From NCBI RefSeq assembly GCF_900103485.1, contig NZ_FNHW01000001.1, positions 3,245,057 through 3,309,056 of the forward strand: a stretch of 64,000 nucleotides of DNA, written 5' to 3'. The notes beneath the pieces are model-generated. The model made no database searches, was not told the origin of the DNA, and worked only from the letters and a program-made list of their open reading frames with translations. This stretch comes from Fictibacillus solisalsi. GTDB taxonomy: Bacteria > Bacillota > Bacilli > Bacillales > Fictibacillaceae. Below, in pieces: positions 1 to 6,910 of the stretch. A program made the translations under genes and the position numbers. Every line of letters starts with the position of its first letter. Position 1 is the stretch's first letter.

Positions 1-408
1 GCTCATATTACGGGACTTCAGGATATCGTCGTACCCTGCCATCTTGTTCAGCGGCTCGATCGCCTTACTTTCTGCCAGCTGTGCGGCAAATCCGCGGTTA
101 ATGTTTTCCGACATGGTTGGCGCTTCCTTACCCGCGATGGCGGACTGGATGCTTGCTTCGGATGTTGGGCTTTCCTTGATCGGGCTCACCTTGATCTTGA
201 TTTTCGGGTGATCCTTTTCAAACGCTTTAGCAGTTTCCTTCCAGTAGGCTTGCTGCGGCGGGTTTGGCGCAGCCCAGAATTCAATCGTGGTCGTTCCGTT
301 CTTGGACGTCGAATCCTCGCTCGCCGGGTTTCCGGTTGAACAGCCCGCAAGTGAACCAGCCAATACTGACGCTCCAAGCAAAAGTGATGCTGCCTTTTTC
401 ATTTTCAT
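1..408 (-). CDS. ABC sugar-binding lipoprotein, N-terminal part (runs off the window)
   Basis: The reverse strand opens with ATG after a GGGGGATAT ribosome site and encodes 136 residues before the window edge. A Lys-rich start and hydrophobic stretch end in a lipobox Leu-Ala-Gly-Cys near residue 23, so the product should be a membrane-anchored lipoprotein. The mature start (TTTIEFWAAPNPPQQAYWKE) has the Ile-Glu-Phe-Trp beta strand and following helix typical of family 1 carbohydrate-binding proteins of ABC importers. Permease genes would be expected beyond the left edge. It is divergent from the LacI regulator and a perfect palindrome lies just upstream of its start, so repression by that regulator is likely. 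The substrate cannot be told from this fragment. Confidence 0.88.
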   Translation of the reverse strand, partial: MKMKKAASLLLGASVLAGSLAGCSTGNPASEDSTSKNGTTTIEFWAAPNPPQQAYWKETAKAFEKDHPKIKIKVSPIKESPTSEASIQSAIAGKEAPTMSENINRGFAAQLAESKAIEPLNKMAGYDDILKSRNMS

Positions 409-432
409 CACAATATCCCCCAATACGTTTTT

Positions 433-446
433 TGATAGCGCTATCA
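433..446. promoter_or_regulatory. LacI-type operator palindrome TGATAGCGCTATCA
   Basis: This is a perfect 14-bp palindrome with the central CG typical of LacI/CcpA-family operators. It lies 25 bp upstream of the binding-protein start and about 270 bp from the LacI gene on the other strand. I infer it is the site for the divergent LacI regulator; a catabolite (cre) role is the alternative, but the arms match cre less well. Confidence 0.6.
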
Positions 447-712
447 TTCAATGGTAGAAAAAAATCCAGCGCCTTTCCTCTTCCTTGCTGGAAAACATTA
501 CATTTTATCCTATTTGTCACTTTGTAATGTGATTATTAACCTTACAATTACAGTTTTACATGATTACAAAAGTTCTGTCAACTTTTTTTCACGTGAGTCT
601 TATGGATGATTTTTATGAATAGTTGTTTACCAGTTTCTCTAATTAGGTTATGATTATTTTGTAACGTGACAAAATTACGATTGTCATTATCCATTGAAAG
701 GTTTGAGACCCT

Positions 713-1738
713 ATGGCCAAAAAAGTATCCATGCAGGATATCGCAGATGCATTGAATATATCGAAAAACTCCGTTTCCCAGGCTCTGTCCGGAAAGCCGG
801 GCGTAAGTGATGCCACCCGGAAACGAATTGAACAAAAAGCTCAGGAGCTGGGCTATCGAGTGAGAAAGCAGACCCTCTCGATGGATTCTGTCAGCCGGGG
901 AACCGGCACGATCGGCTTGATTGCGTCGGACTATGCTTTTTCGCTGAAAAGCTTTTTCGGTGAAATCTACCTGAGCATAGAAAAAGAAGTGACAGCACGC
1001 GGCATGAACCTGCTCATTCAGTCAGTGAACACGGAGTCACGTGACAACCTCGTGCTTCCATCCTTTATCGCCGAGGGAAAAGTGGATGGCGTGCTTATTC
1101 TTTCCCACATCAGCAACGCGTACACGAATGCGGTGATTGAAACCGGTATTCCGACCGTCATGATCGACCATCACCACCCCCTCATTCACGCAGACGCCAT
1201 TTTAACGAATAACCGGTTCGGCGCCTATACGGCGGTCAAGCACTTGCTTGAGCTTGGCCACCGGGACATCGCGTATGTCGGAAACGCGAAACTTTCCCCG
1301 AGCTATCAGGAGCGGTTGGAGGGCTATGACTTGGCGCTTGCCGAGCATGGGATCGAGCGGAAGGGTGAGTTTGTTTTTAGTTCGATAGATGAAGATGAAC
1401 GGGATGTGAATGCACTGGTTCAGGGGCTTGATGTGCAGCCGACCGCCTGGTTCTGTGTTAACGACGGGTTTGGCTTTTTCGTACGATCCGCCCTGCAGCA
1501 GCACGGCATCTCTGTACCGGACGCGGCGTCGGTGGTTAGTTTTGACAACGGTATGCTCTCCCGGCTGACCACCCCTAAAATCACCACCATGAACATCGAC
1601 CTTGATCTGTACGGCCGTAAAGCAGTCGAGCAGCTTACCTGGCGCATGCAGCACCGGGACGAGCCGATCATCGAACTGCTCCTTCCAACCGAACTACTTG
1701 TGCGGGAGTCAACCGCAAAAGCGAGGTCGAACTCGTGA
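713..1738 (+). CDS. LacI family transcriptional regulator
   Basis: A 341-residue protein of normal LacI length. Residues 5-30 (VSMQDIADALNISKNSVSQALSG) form the LacI helix-turn-helix, followed by the hinge helix and a periplasmic-binding-protein-like effector domain from about residue 65 (GTIGLIASDYAF). It ends with the usual LPTELLVRES tail. It is divergent from the sugar-binding lipoprotein gene, and its stop overlaps the start of the downstream kinase gene (GTGA). Most likely it represses the transporter operon to the left and is relieved by a sugar or sugar phosphate; the ligand is not visible from sequence. Confidence 0.92.
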   Translation: MAKKVSMQDIADALNISKNSVSQALSGKPGVSDATRKRIEQKAQELGYRVRKQTLSMDSVSRGTGTIGLIASDYAFSLKSFFGEIYLSIEKEVTARGMNLLIQSVNTESRDNLVLPSFIAEGKVDGVLILSHISNAYTNAVIETGIPTVMIDHHHPLIHADAILTNNRFGAYTAVKHLLELGHRDIAYVGNAKLSPSYQERLEGYDLALAEHGIERKGEFVFSSIDEDERDVNALVQGLDVQPTAWFCVNDGFGFFVRSALQQHGISVPDAASVVSFDNGMLSRLTTPKITTMNIDLDLYGRKAVEQLTWRMQHRDEPIIELLLPTELLVRESTAKARSNS

Positions 1739-2238
1739 ATCAGATTTACATTTTTTCCGGACCGTGCGGGGTGGGTAAATCGACGATCACCAAGATGCTC
1801 GCTGAGAATATGGAAAAAGTGGTCCTCGTTCATGGGGATGACATCCATTCGATGTTTATCGGCAGGGATCAGCCGTCCTGGGATGAGCAGCTGTCCATCG
1901 TCTGGCAAAACACCCTCTCCATCACGCGCAATTTTCTTGATCATGGGTTGAATATCGTCCTGGATTATGTCGTGGAGGATGAGCTGGAGTGGTTTTGCCG
2001 GGAGCTTTCCGGGTATGATATTGAGCTTTATTATGTTGTGCTGCGTGCCGATGAGGATGTCCTTGTGCAGCGGCTGCAGGAACGGGGAGATGTGGACCTG
2101 ATTGACCGGTCGCTGATTTTACTGAGGCAGCTGCAGAATGACCCCGCCAATCGGCCTTATCTATATGACACCACGAACAAGTCACCAAAAGAGATTTTAT
2201 TGGAATTGCAGAACCGTTTTCATGAATTCAGGCTTTAA
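1735..2238 (+). CDS. Small P-loop kinase / AAA-type nucleotide kinase
   Basis: A 167-residue protein with a P-loop near the start, GPCGVGKST at residues 9-17, and an Asp-Asp pair (VHGDDIHSMF) where kinases of the gluconokinase/adenylate-kinase fold place their substrate. A later Arg-containing segment (VQRLQERGD) resembles a LID region. It starts with GTG inside the LacI stop codon (GTGA overlap), so it is probably translationally coupled to the regulator. Family members phosphorylate small molecules such as sugars, nucleosides or antibiotics. I cannot choose between these; coupling to a sugar regulator weakly favours a sugar. Confidence 0.75.
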   Translation: MNQIYIFSGPCGVGKSTITKMLAENMEKVVLVHGDDIHSMFIGRDQPSWDEQLSIVWQNTLSITRNFLDHGLNIVLDYVVEDELEWFCRELSGYDIELYYVVLRADEDVLVQRLQERGDVDLIDRSLILLRQLQNDPANRPYLYDTTNKSPKEILLELQNRFHEFRL

Positions 2239-2346
2239 CTTAGCACATTAATAATATTTTTTAGAGATTTTAAACTGGCGGCAATACAGTGAAATTGGAG
2301 AGGGATTTGCTTAAGGGACGTAATTTTTTAAAGTGAAATTATAATT

Positions 2347-2382
2347 GAGAAACTCATCGGCCTTAGATGAGTTTCTTTTTTT
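2347..2382 (+). terminator. Rho-independent terminator
   Basis: A 10-bp stem GAAACTCATC / GATGAGTTTC with a seven-base loop is followed by seven T residues. It ends the LacI-kinase transcript. Confidence 0.85.
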
Positions 2383-2458
2383 GTGCAATTTACCAAGATT
2401 ATCATAATGGCTGGGTTATAATGAACTCGTACAAGTTGACAGAGAGGGGTCAGATACG

Positions 2459-2806
2459 ATGATTAAAGGTTTCGGCGGAATATTTTGGAGAACGAAGAAT
2501 CTGGAAGCTACGAAAAAGTGGTACGGTGAAGTGTTGAAGCTGGATCTGGAAAATTGGAATGGGACGATGATTACACCCGAATCAGGAACTGAGACCATCT
2601 TTTCCTTCTTTACCGAGGATGACAGTTATTTTCCAACAGAACAACAAGTGATGTTGAATTTTCAAGTACATAACCTGGACGAGATGCTGAATCATCTTGA
2701 ACTTCTTGGTGTCCCTCTCGAGAAGAAAAAAGAGATGAGTGAATATGGAAAGTTCATCTGGATTAAAGATCCTGACGGCCGACTGGTCGAGCTTTGGGAG
2801 AAATAG
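2459..2806 (+). CDS. VOC (glyoxalase/bleomycin-resistance fold) family protein
   Basis: A 115-residue single-domain protein starting at ATG after GAGAGGGGTC. It begins GGIFWRTKNLEATKKWYGEVL, the first beta-alpha unit of the vicinal-oxygen-chelate fold, and ends KFIWIKDPDGRLVELWEK, where the Glu before the C-terminus is the usual metal-ligand position. Such proteins act as dimers as glyoxalases, dioxygenases or drug-binding proteins; the substrate is not predictable. It stands alone between two terminators. A decayed copy of this gene lies about 15.9 kb downstream at 18.36 kb. Confidence 0.88.
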   Translation: MIKGFGGIFWRTKNLEATKKWYGEVLKLDLENWNGTMITPESGTETIFSFFTEDDSYFPTEQQVMLNFQVHNLDEMLNHLELLGVPLEKKKEMSEYGKFIWIKDPDGRLVELWEK

Positions 2807-2811
2807 TGTGC

Positions 2812-2848
2812 AGGACCTCATGATCCGGTGGATATGAGGTCCTTTTTA
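2812..2848 (+). terminator. Rho-independent terminator
   Basis: The perfect 10-bp stem AGGACCTCAT / ATGAGGTCCT with a 12-base loop and a short T tract lies just after the VOC stop codon. Confidence 0.8.
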
Positions 2849-3259
2849 TCTCAAATCGATGTGGGTACGAACGCACCTCGTGTTGAATAAAAAAGCGTGT
2901 GAATTTTACTAAAGGGTTCCGTTTTGAGGTACAAAATTGAAAATGACGAACTGGCAAAGTTTTCGCACGCCTCTACCTTTATTTTATCTATATCATAGAA
3001 TCGTTTTTATTAAAGTAATGCTACCCGTTAATTTAATCTTTCCTCTTTCAATAATGGACCTTTTAATGATATACAGGGCAGGAATATTTGGGGGGAAGTC
3101 GAATTCATCGAATAGCAACTACGGTATCGAATCTTTGAAAATTATTTAAATGATGGCATTCACGAAATAAGGTTCGCGAATATTTCAAAAGTAAAGAGTT
3201 TACGAAGTGTGTTGTTCGTTAACAAGATGTTAATTTTCACACGCGAGGAGGGTGAAACT
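2849..3259. other. Gene-free stretch upstream of second VOC gene
   Basis: About 410 bases with no convincing gene. Short open frames here lack ribosome sites and have unlike-protein composition. The region is AT-rich near the right end and must contain the promoter of the next VOC gene, whose AGGAGGG ribosome site lies at its end. No repeat or structured RNA was recognised. Confidence 0.4.
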
Positions 3260-3712
3260 ATGGCAAATAACAAATTACTAAGGATGGACAATGTCGGCAT
3301 CGTTGTAGAATCCCTTGATGACGCCATCTCTTTCTTCGAGGAGATTGGCTTGAAGCTCGAAGGGCGAGCCACTGTCGAAGGTGAATGGGCTGGTCGCGTA
3401 ACCGGATTAGGTTCACAGTGCGTAGAGATTGCTATGATGGTTACCCCAGATGGCCACAGCCGGCTTGAACTTTCTCGGTTTCTCACGCCACCTGCTATAA
3501 CAGATCACCGGACGGCTCCTGTTAACGCCCTCGGATATCTACGCGTCATGTTCACCGTTGAAGACATTGACGAAATGGTATCCAGACTCACTAAGTATGG
3601 TGCCGAGCTCGTTGGCGAAGTGGTTCAGTACGAGGACTCGTACCGGCTCTGCTACATTCGTGGAACCGAAGGACTTCTAATCGGCTTGGCGGAACAACTC
3701 GGTAACAAATAA
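3260..3712 (+). CDS. VOC family protein (glyoxalase-like)
   Basis: A 150-residue protein. The ATG chosen follows GAGGAGGGTGAAACT, an excellent ribosome site; a longer upstream reading frame would add 17 residues without one. Residues 5-70 (MDNVGIVVESLDDAISFFEEIGLKLEGRATVEG) and 85-145 (YLRVMFTVEDIDEMVSRLTKYGAELVGEV, ending YIRGTEGLLIGLAEQLG) are two beta-alpha-beta-beta-beta modules of the vicinal-oxygen-chelate fold. The final Glu-Gly metal-ligand position is kept as EGLLIGLAE. It is a stand-alone gene; substrate unknown. Confidence 0.88.
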   Translation: MANNKLLRMDNVGIVVESLDDAISFFEEIGLKLEGRATVEGEWAGRVTGLGSQCVEIAMMVTPDGHSRLELSRFLTPPAITDHRTAPVNALGYLRVMFTVEDIDEMVSRLTKYGAELVGEVVQYEDSYRLCYIRGTEGLLIGLAEQLGNK

Positions 3713-3800
3713 GGAAGTGCGGTTTTCCGATTTATCCGAGTAGTGTTTCGTGGATACCACGGATGATCATTCATTCTTTCTTAGCGTGTTTCTGATAACC

Positions 3801-3837
3801 AAAAAACCTGATCTCCAGTAAGAAGATCAGGTTTTTT
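3801..3837. terminator. Bidirectional terminator between convergent genes
   Basis: AAAAAACCTGATCT and its complement AGATCAGGTTTTTT flank a nine-base spacer, giving a strong stem with T tracts on both strands. It serves the VOC gene and the convergent KGG gene. Confidence 0.88.
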
Positions 3838-3846
3838 ATCATTACG

Positions 3847-4050
3847 CTACTTGTTGTTATGATTACGGGCTTCTCCGCCCTTTTTTCCAATTTCCTCGTA
3901 AAATTCCTTATCATGATTTTTAGAGGTGGCCTCTCCACCCTTTTCACCAATTTCCTGGTAAAACTCTTTATCATGATTTTTGGATGTAGCTTCTCCGCCT
4001 TTTCTTCCAGCTTCTTCCCTGCTCATTCCATTTCTATTATTCGTAGCCAT
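3847..4050 (-). CDS. KGG-repeat general stress protein (GsiB-like)
   Basis: A 67-residue, very hydrophilic protein of three near-identical units of about 20 residues carrying the KGGEA(T/R) core (GRKGGEATSKNHDKEFYQEI, GEKGGEATSKNHDKEFYEEI, GKKGGEARNHNNK). This is the KGG motif shared by B. subtilis GsiB and plant Em/LEA proteins, thought to protect during desiccation or general stress. It follows AAAGGGAGATG. GsiB in B. subtilis is a sigma-B regulon member, and a good sigma-B promoter lies upstream here. The name gsiB is not assigned because repeat number and flanks differ. Confidence 0.9.
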   Translation of the reverse strand: MATNNRNGMSREEAGRKGGEATSKNHDKEFYQEIGEKGGEATSKNHDKEFYEEIGKKGGEARNHNNK

Positions 4051-4106
4051 GTTTATTCATCTCCCTTTCTAAAATGCTCAAGTTTGATCTTGGCTATAGT
4101 AAAGCA

Positions 4107-4131
4107 GTTCCCTTCTGCATCACTTTTAAAC
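4107..4131 (-). promoter_or_regulatory. Sigma-B-type promoter for KGG stress gene
   Basis: On the minus strand GTTTAA is followed after 13 bases by GGGAAC, matching the sigma-B pattern GTTTAA-N12-15-GGGTAT/GGGAAT closely. The predicted transcript would begin about 50 bases before the KGG start codon. Confidence 0.7.
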
Positions 4132-4225
4132 CTCCATGGTTAAATTACCAAAACTATCCTGAGCATGGACATTACGCATGCCCTAAACCTCAACTATTGC
4201 ACCCATTACTTCAATACGAATTTTA

Positions 4226-4666
4226 CTAACGAATGTATGCCGATTTTCGATTCGCAAGGGCATCTTTTAACCATCGGGGATGCATTTTCAATAAGTCTTG
4301 AGGGAGGTTCTGCTGTTCAAAAAATTTAATTTCTAGAGACTCAGAAGAATTACACCGCAGTTCTCCTCCAATAATTTCAGCAAGAAAACAAGTTGTTATA
4401 AAATGCACTGCTTTACCATTTGGATAAGTAAATACCTGTGAACTTGGGTCAGAGTACACACCAATAAGCTTTTTAATTCTTATATCTAAATTCGTTTCCT
4501 CTTTTACTTCCCGAATAGCTGCCTCTGAAACGGTTTCCCCTATTTCTATATGTCCTGAAGGAATACCCCATAGTCCTACATCTGCCCTTTTCTGTAACAA
4601 GACTTGGTTTTCCTCATTTAAAAGAATGACTGCAACCCCAGCTTTTAAATCATCAATTTTATTCAT
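4226..4666 (-). CDS. NUDIX hydrolase
   Basis: A 146-residue protein. The chosen ATG follows AAGGAGGTTTATTGT; an upstream in-frame ATG lies inside the terminator stem and is not used. The NUDIX box is complete: a Gly, Glu seven residues on, then REVKEET (GHIEIGETVSEAAIREVKEE, about residues 47-66), so a Mg-dependent nucleoside-diphosphate-X hydrolase is expected. Flanking strands (GVAVILLNEENQVLLQKR) fit the family. Its leader carries a ykkC-type aptamer and terminator, so expression is likely switched on by a nucleotide-like ligand. The substrate is probably an ADP-ribose- or NDP-type compound by that link; this is inference. Confidence 0.92.
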   Translation of the reverse strand: MNKIDDLKAGVAVILLNEENQVLLQKRADVGLWGIPSGHIEIGETVSEAAIREVKEETNLDIRIKKLIGVYSDPSSQVFTYPNGKAVHFITTCFLAEIIGGELRCNSSESLEIKFFEQQNLPQDLLKMHPRWLKDALANRKSAYIR

Positions 4667-4688
4667 ACAATAAACCTCCTTAAAATAA

Positions 4689-4753
4689 TAAAAAAGGCCC
4701 GAGGTAAAAGTTTTCAACGCATAACAAATACGCTGAACTTTTCCCCTCGGACC
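4689..4753 (-). terminator. Regulated terminator of the NUDIX leader (riboswitch expression platform)
   Basis: GGTCCGAGG pairs with CCTCGGGCC over a further inner stem (AAAAGTTCAGCGTA against TATGCGTTGAAAACTTTT) and ends in six T residues just before the NUDIX ribosome site. The 5' arm is also the conserved 3' end of the aptamer, so ligand binding and termination exclude each other. This predicts a ligand-on switch. Confidence 0.8.
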
Positions 4754-4852
4754 TTTTATGTCAATAGGTGCCTTTTACATATGGTAAAAGATATAGCCCT
4801 TGGTCACTGACCTACATAGATAGCGGAACCCTAGCTACAATTTTCCAGTTCA
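4734..4852 (-). ncRNA. ykkC-family riboswitch aptamer, probably the NDP-sensing subtype
   Basis: Read on the minus strand the order is P1 5' arm TGAACT, the highly conserved GCTAGGGTTCC block, a small hairpin, GTGACCAAGGGC, a variable hairpin CTTTTAC...GTAAAAG, CACCT, then GACATAAAAGGTCCGAGGGG and the P1 3' arm AGTTCA. This follows the ykkC architecture (CUAGGGUUCC ... CACC ... GGGACAAAAGCCCGGGAGG) block by block. ykkC subtypes bind guanidine, ppGpp, PRPP or nucleoside diphosphates; the last subtype is the one linked with NUDIX genes, as here. The assignment to that subtype is inferred from gene context. Confidence 0.82.
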
Positions 4853-5003
4853 TATTTATTTTACAACCAATACATAGAAGATGAAAGATGTTCTTTCACT
4901 AGAAGCGGAACAAGAAAAGCGATTGCTCTTATTGAACAATCGCATCAGTATAAGCAGCCGAATGACCTGCAACTAACGCATCCGTTGGTTTACAAACAAT
5001 CAC

Positions 5004-5036
5004 AAAAAGGCAGCCTCAACATGAGACTGCCTTTTT
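5004..5036 (-). terminator. Terminator of the rRNA methyltransferase gene
   Basis: Minus strand AAAAAGGCAGTCTC / GAGGCTGCCTTTTT with a five-base loop and a T run; it follows the methyltransferase stop by about 15 bases. Confidence 0.85.
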
Positions 5037-5052
5037 GTTTCATCTTTTATTT

Positions 5053-5943
5053 TTATTGTCTTTTTCCGATTAAAATCTCTAAATCAACAGTTATTTGAGC
5101 AGAATCCTTATTAAGAAAAGATTTTACTCGTTGCTCTGTTGCTGTCCAAGTTAAAGGAGTCATCTGAACCAACAACTGAATTAAAGATTTGTTAAGGTTC
5201 AATGTATAACTTAACCTAAAGGAATCTGCCAACTGGAAGTTCTCATTAAATCTCTCCACAGTCTCTGCATTAGAATAACTTTGTTTTTCAGGTTTATGAA
5301 AAAGGTATTCCCGTAGCTCCTTTAAATAACCATTTTGAGGTACAATTTTAATTAATAAACCATCTGATTTTAACAATCTATTAAATTCAACATAATTTGA
5401 GGGAGATAAGATATTAAGAATGACATCAAACTGTTTATCCTTATATGGTGTGTTTGCAAGGTCAGCCACGGCCCAAATCTTATCAGAATAATTCTTAGAA
5501 GCTGACAAGATGCCTTCTTTAGAAAGATCGATTCCTACTCCAACTACACTTTTGAAAAAATCAGAACTAACAGTATCGCAAATAGTGGAAAGATGTGAAC
5601 CCTCGCCACACCCCGTATCAAGTATAGTTATTGTTTCTTTTTTCTCACCAACATGTTCATTTATAACCTTTGCAATTGCATGGCTTAACGGTTTATAAAA
5701 GGAACCTTCTGTAATAAGTTTTCTTCGTGCCTCAAAAAGTTCCTTGCCGTATTTTGTTTTTATCGAGTGAGAAGTAAAGTTAATGTAACCTTGCTTGGCA
5801 AAATCAAACGTATGATGCTTTGAGCAGATTAAACTTTTTGATTGAATAACCTTCATAGTCGAATGACAAATAGGGCAAGCAAAAATAGCTTCATAATTGC
5901 TTACATAATTTGCACTCTTTATTCTTTTGCTCTCTTGTAACAA
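5053..5943 (-). CDS. RlmA/TlrB-type 23S rRNA (guanine-N1) methyltransferase
   Basis: About 296 residues. A zinc knuckle near the N-terminus (CPICHS ... CSKHH, residues 23-43) precedes a class I SAM-dependent fold with motif I ILDTGCGEGSH (about 106-116), an acidic motif II (VGVGIDLSK) and an ILSPSNYVEF region, the order seen in RlmA(I), RlmA(II) and the tylosin-resistance protein TlrB. These methylate G745 or G748 in the macrolide exit-tunnel region. I favour the TTG start, which follows GAGGTGG; an ATG 18 bases upstream has no ribosome site and sits inside the attenuator stem. A leader peptide and long hairpin in front suggest inducible expression, so a resistance role is likely. Confidence 0.85.
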   Translation of the reverse strand: MLQESKRIKSANYVSNYEAIFACPICHSTMKVIQSKSLICSKHHTFDFAKQGYINFTSHSIKTKYGKELFEARRKLITEGSFYKPLSHAIAKVINEHVGEKKETITILDTGCGEGSHLSTICDTVSSDFFKSVVGVGIDLSKEGILSASKNYSDKIWAVADLANTPYKDKQFDVILNILSPSNYVEFNRLLKSDGLLIKIVPQNGYLKELREYLFHKPEKQSYSNAETVERFNENFQLADSFRLSYTLNLNKSLIQLLVQMTPLTWTATEQRVKSFLNKDSAQITVDLEILIGKRQ

Positions 5944-6103
5944 AGAAGCCACCTCATTCATTCGTTTTTAGATAAATGAAAAAGGCATAGACAAATAAAC
6001 CCTCATCATATTTTCAAAAAAAATACGAGTTTGGATTTGAAAGCAGTCTATACCCTTTTCTATCTAAAGCGAATGAATTGTATAATCATGATAGTAACTC
6101 CTT
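5943..6103 (-). promoter_or_regulatory. Erm-like translational attenuator of the rRNA methyltransferase
   Basis: The leader codons and following bases (6078 to 6046) pair with 5992 to 5956 in three blocks of 15, 8 and 9 bp (two G-U pairs, a three-base bulge and one small internal loop). The distal block, CGAATGAAT, borders the GAGGTGG ribosome site of the methyltransferase. The loop holds a second imperfect hairpin (CAAAT ... ATTTG). A ribosome stalled on the leader would occupy the first arm and free the initiation region. All pairings are seen directly; the function is inferred from erm leaders. Confidence 0.78.
6060..6089 (-). CDS. Leader peptide MIIQFIRFR, putative macrolide-stalling peptide
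   Basis: Nine codons begin with ATG, placed nine bases after a strong AAGGAG ribosome site, and end TAG. The last three residues are Arg-Phe-Arg, which fits the Arg/Lys-X-Arg/Lys motif at which macrolide-bound ribosomes are known to stall (as in the ErmD-type leaders). Its codons 5 to stop form the first arm of the attenuator stem. No other role for so short a frame with so good a ribosome site is evident. Drug and stall site are inference. Confidence 0.72.
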   Translation of the reverse strand: MIIQFIRFR

Positions 6104-6201
6104 AGAAATAGGATTAAACCCTTAAAATAATACTATCAAGATTGTAAATAAAATTACAGCCTTTTTATTAACTCACCTGCCCCGTTTGTTCAAAAAAGAA
6201 A

Positions 6202-6747
6202 CTAAAAAACTGGCGGAGTCACTGAAAAAAGTATGGCAGCATGTTCATTAAAATGATTTTCCCATTTATGCTTCATTTGTGCTGGTATTTTTACACTATC
6301 ACCAGGTTCCAATATGTATTCTTCATCATCTAAAAATACTTTAATTTTCCCCTTTAATACATAAGCGACTTCTTCTCCCTTATGCTCCAGCTGTTTCTCA
6401 GATGAAGCAGTATTCGGTGGAAAATTCATAATAGCTGTTGCCAGATTCCCAGTAAAATCAGGCGAAATGAGCTCATAAGATAAGTTTTCAATAACCATTT
6501 TCTTTCGGTGATCAGACCTAACCACTAAATCGACCGTGTTTATTTCTTCAATAAAAAAACTAAATGTAGGAACGTCCAGGGACTTTGCTAAAACTTTAAT
6601 CGTCTGAATAGAGGGGTTTGCTAAGCCACGTTCGATTTGGCTCAACATGGAAGGCGTTATTTCAGATAACTTAGCCAATTCTCTAATACTTAAGTCTTTA
6701 GCTTTCCTATATTTTTCAACCTTTTTACCAATATCTATTTCTTCCAT
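6202..6747 (-). CDS. XRE family regulator with C-terminal cupin domain
   Basis: A 181-residue protein starting after AAGGGGTGCATACGA. Residues 10-62 form an XRE helix-turn-helix (LSIRELAKLSEITPSMLSQIERGLANPSIQTIKVLAKSLDV). Residues 110-178 are a cupin_2 barrel (EVAYVLKGKIKVFLDDEEYILEPGDSVKIPAQMKHKWEN), a likely small-molecule sensor. It is divergent from D-serine dehydratase with inverted repeats between them, so it most likely senses an amino acid and controls dsdA and itself. The common annotation of such proteins as sporulation or antitoxin regulators is not supported here. Confidence 0.9.
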   Translation of the reverse strand: MEEIDIGKKVEKYRKAKDLSIRELAKLSEITPSMLSQIERGLANPSIQTIKVLAKSLDVPTFSFFIEEINTVDLVVRSDHRKKMVIENLSYELISPDFTGNLATAIMNFPPNTASSEKQLEHKGEEVAYVLKGKIKVFLDDEEYILEPGDSVKIPAQMKHKWENHFNEHAAILFSVTPPVF

Positions 6748-6772
6748 TCGTATGCACCCCTTGAAATGTAAA

Positions 6773-6832
6773 TTGTTAATTATAATTTAACAAAATTAAA
6801 TATGAATTAACAATTGAAGTTGTTCGTGTTAA
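6773..6832. promoter_or_regulatory. Inverted repeats between the cupin regulator and dsdA
   Basis: TTGTTAA and TTAACAA flank a seven-base spacer, and a second set of the same TTAACAA / GTGTTAA words follows about 15 bp later. The AT-rich divergent intergenic position fits operators of the XRE-cupin regulator. No protein-DNA evidence exists beyond symmetry. Confidence 0.4.
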
Positions 6833-6910
6833 ACTGTATTTAACATTTATTAAATTATACTTTACTTGGTTTCGGTGAATATAATCAAGTCAATGAGGAG
6901 GCGTAATAAA

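Noticed and set aside
2937-3149. A 70-codon plus-strand frame
   Set aside because: No ribosome site, no recognisable domain, and composition like translated AT-rich spacer.
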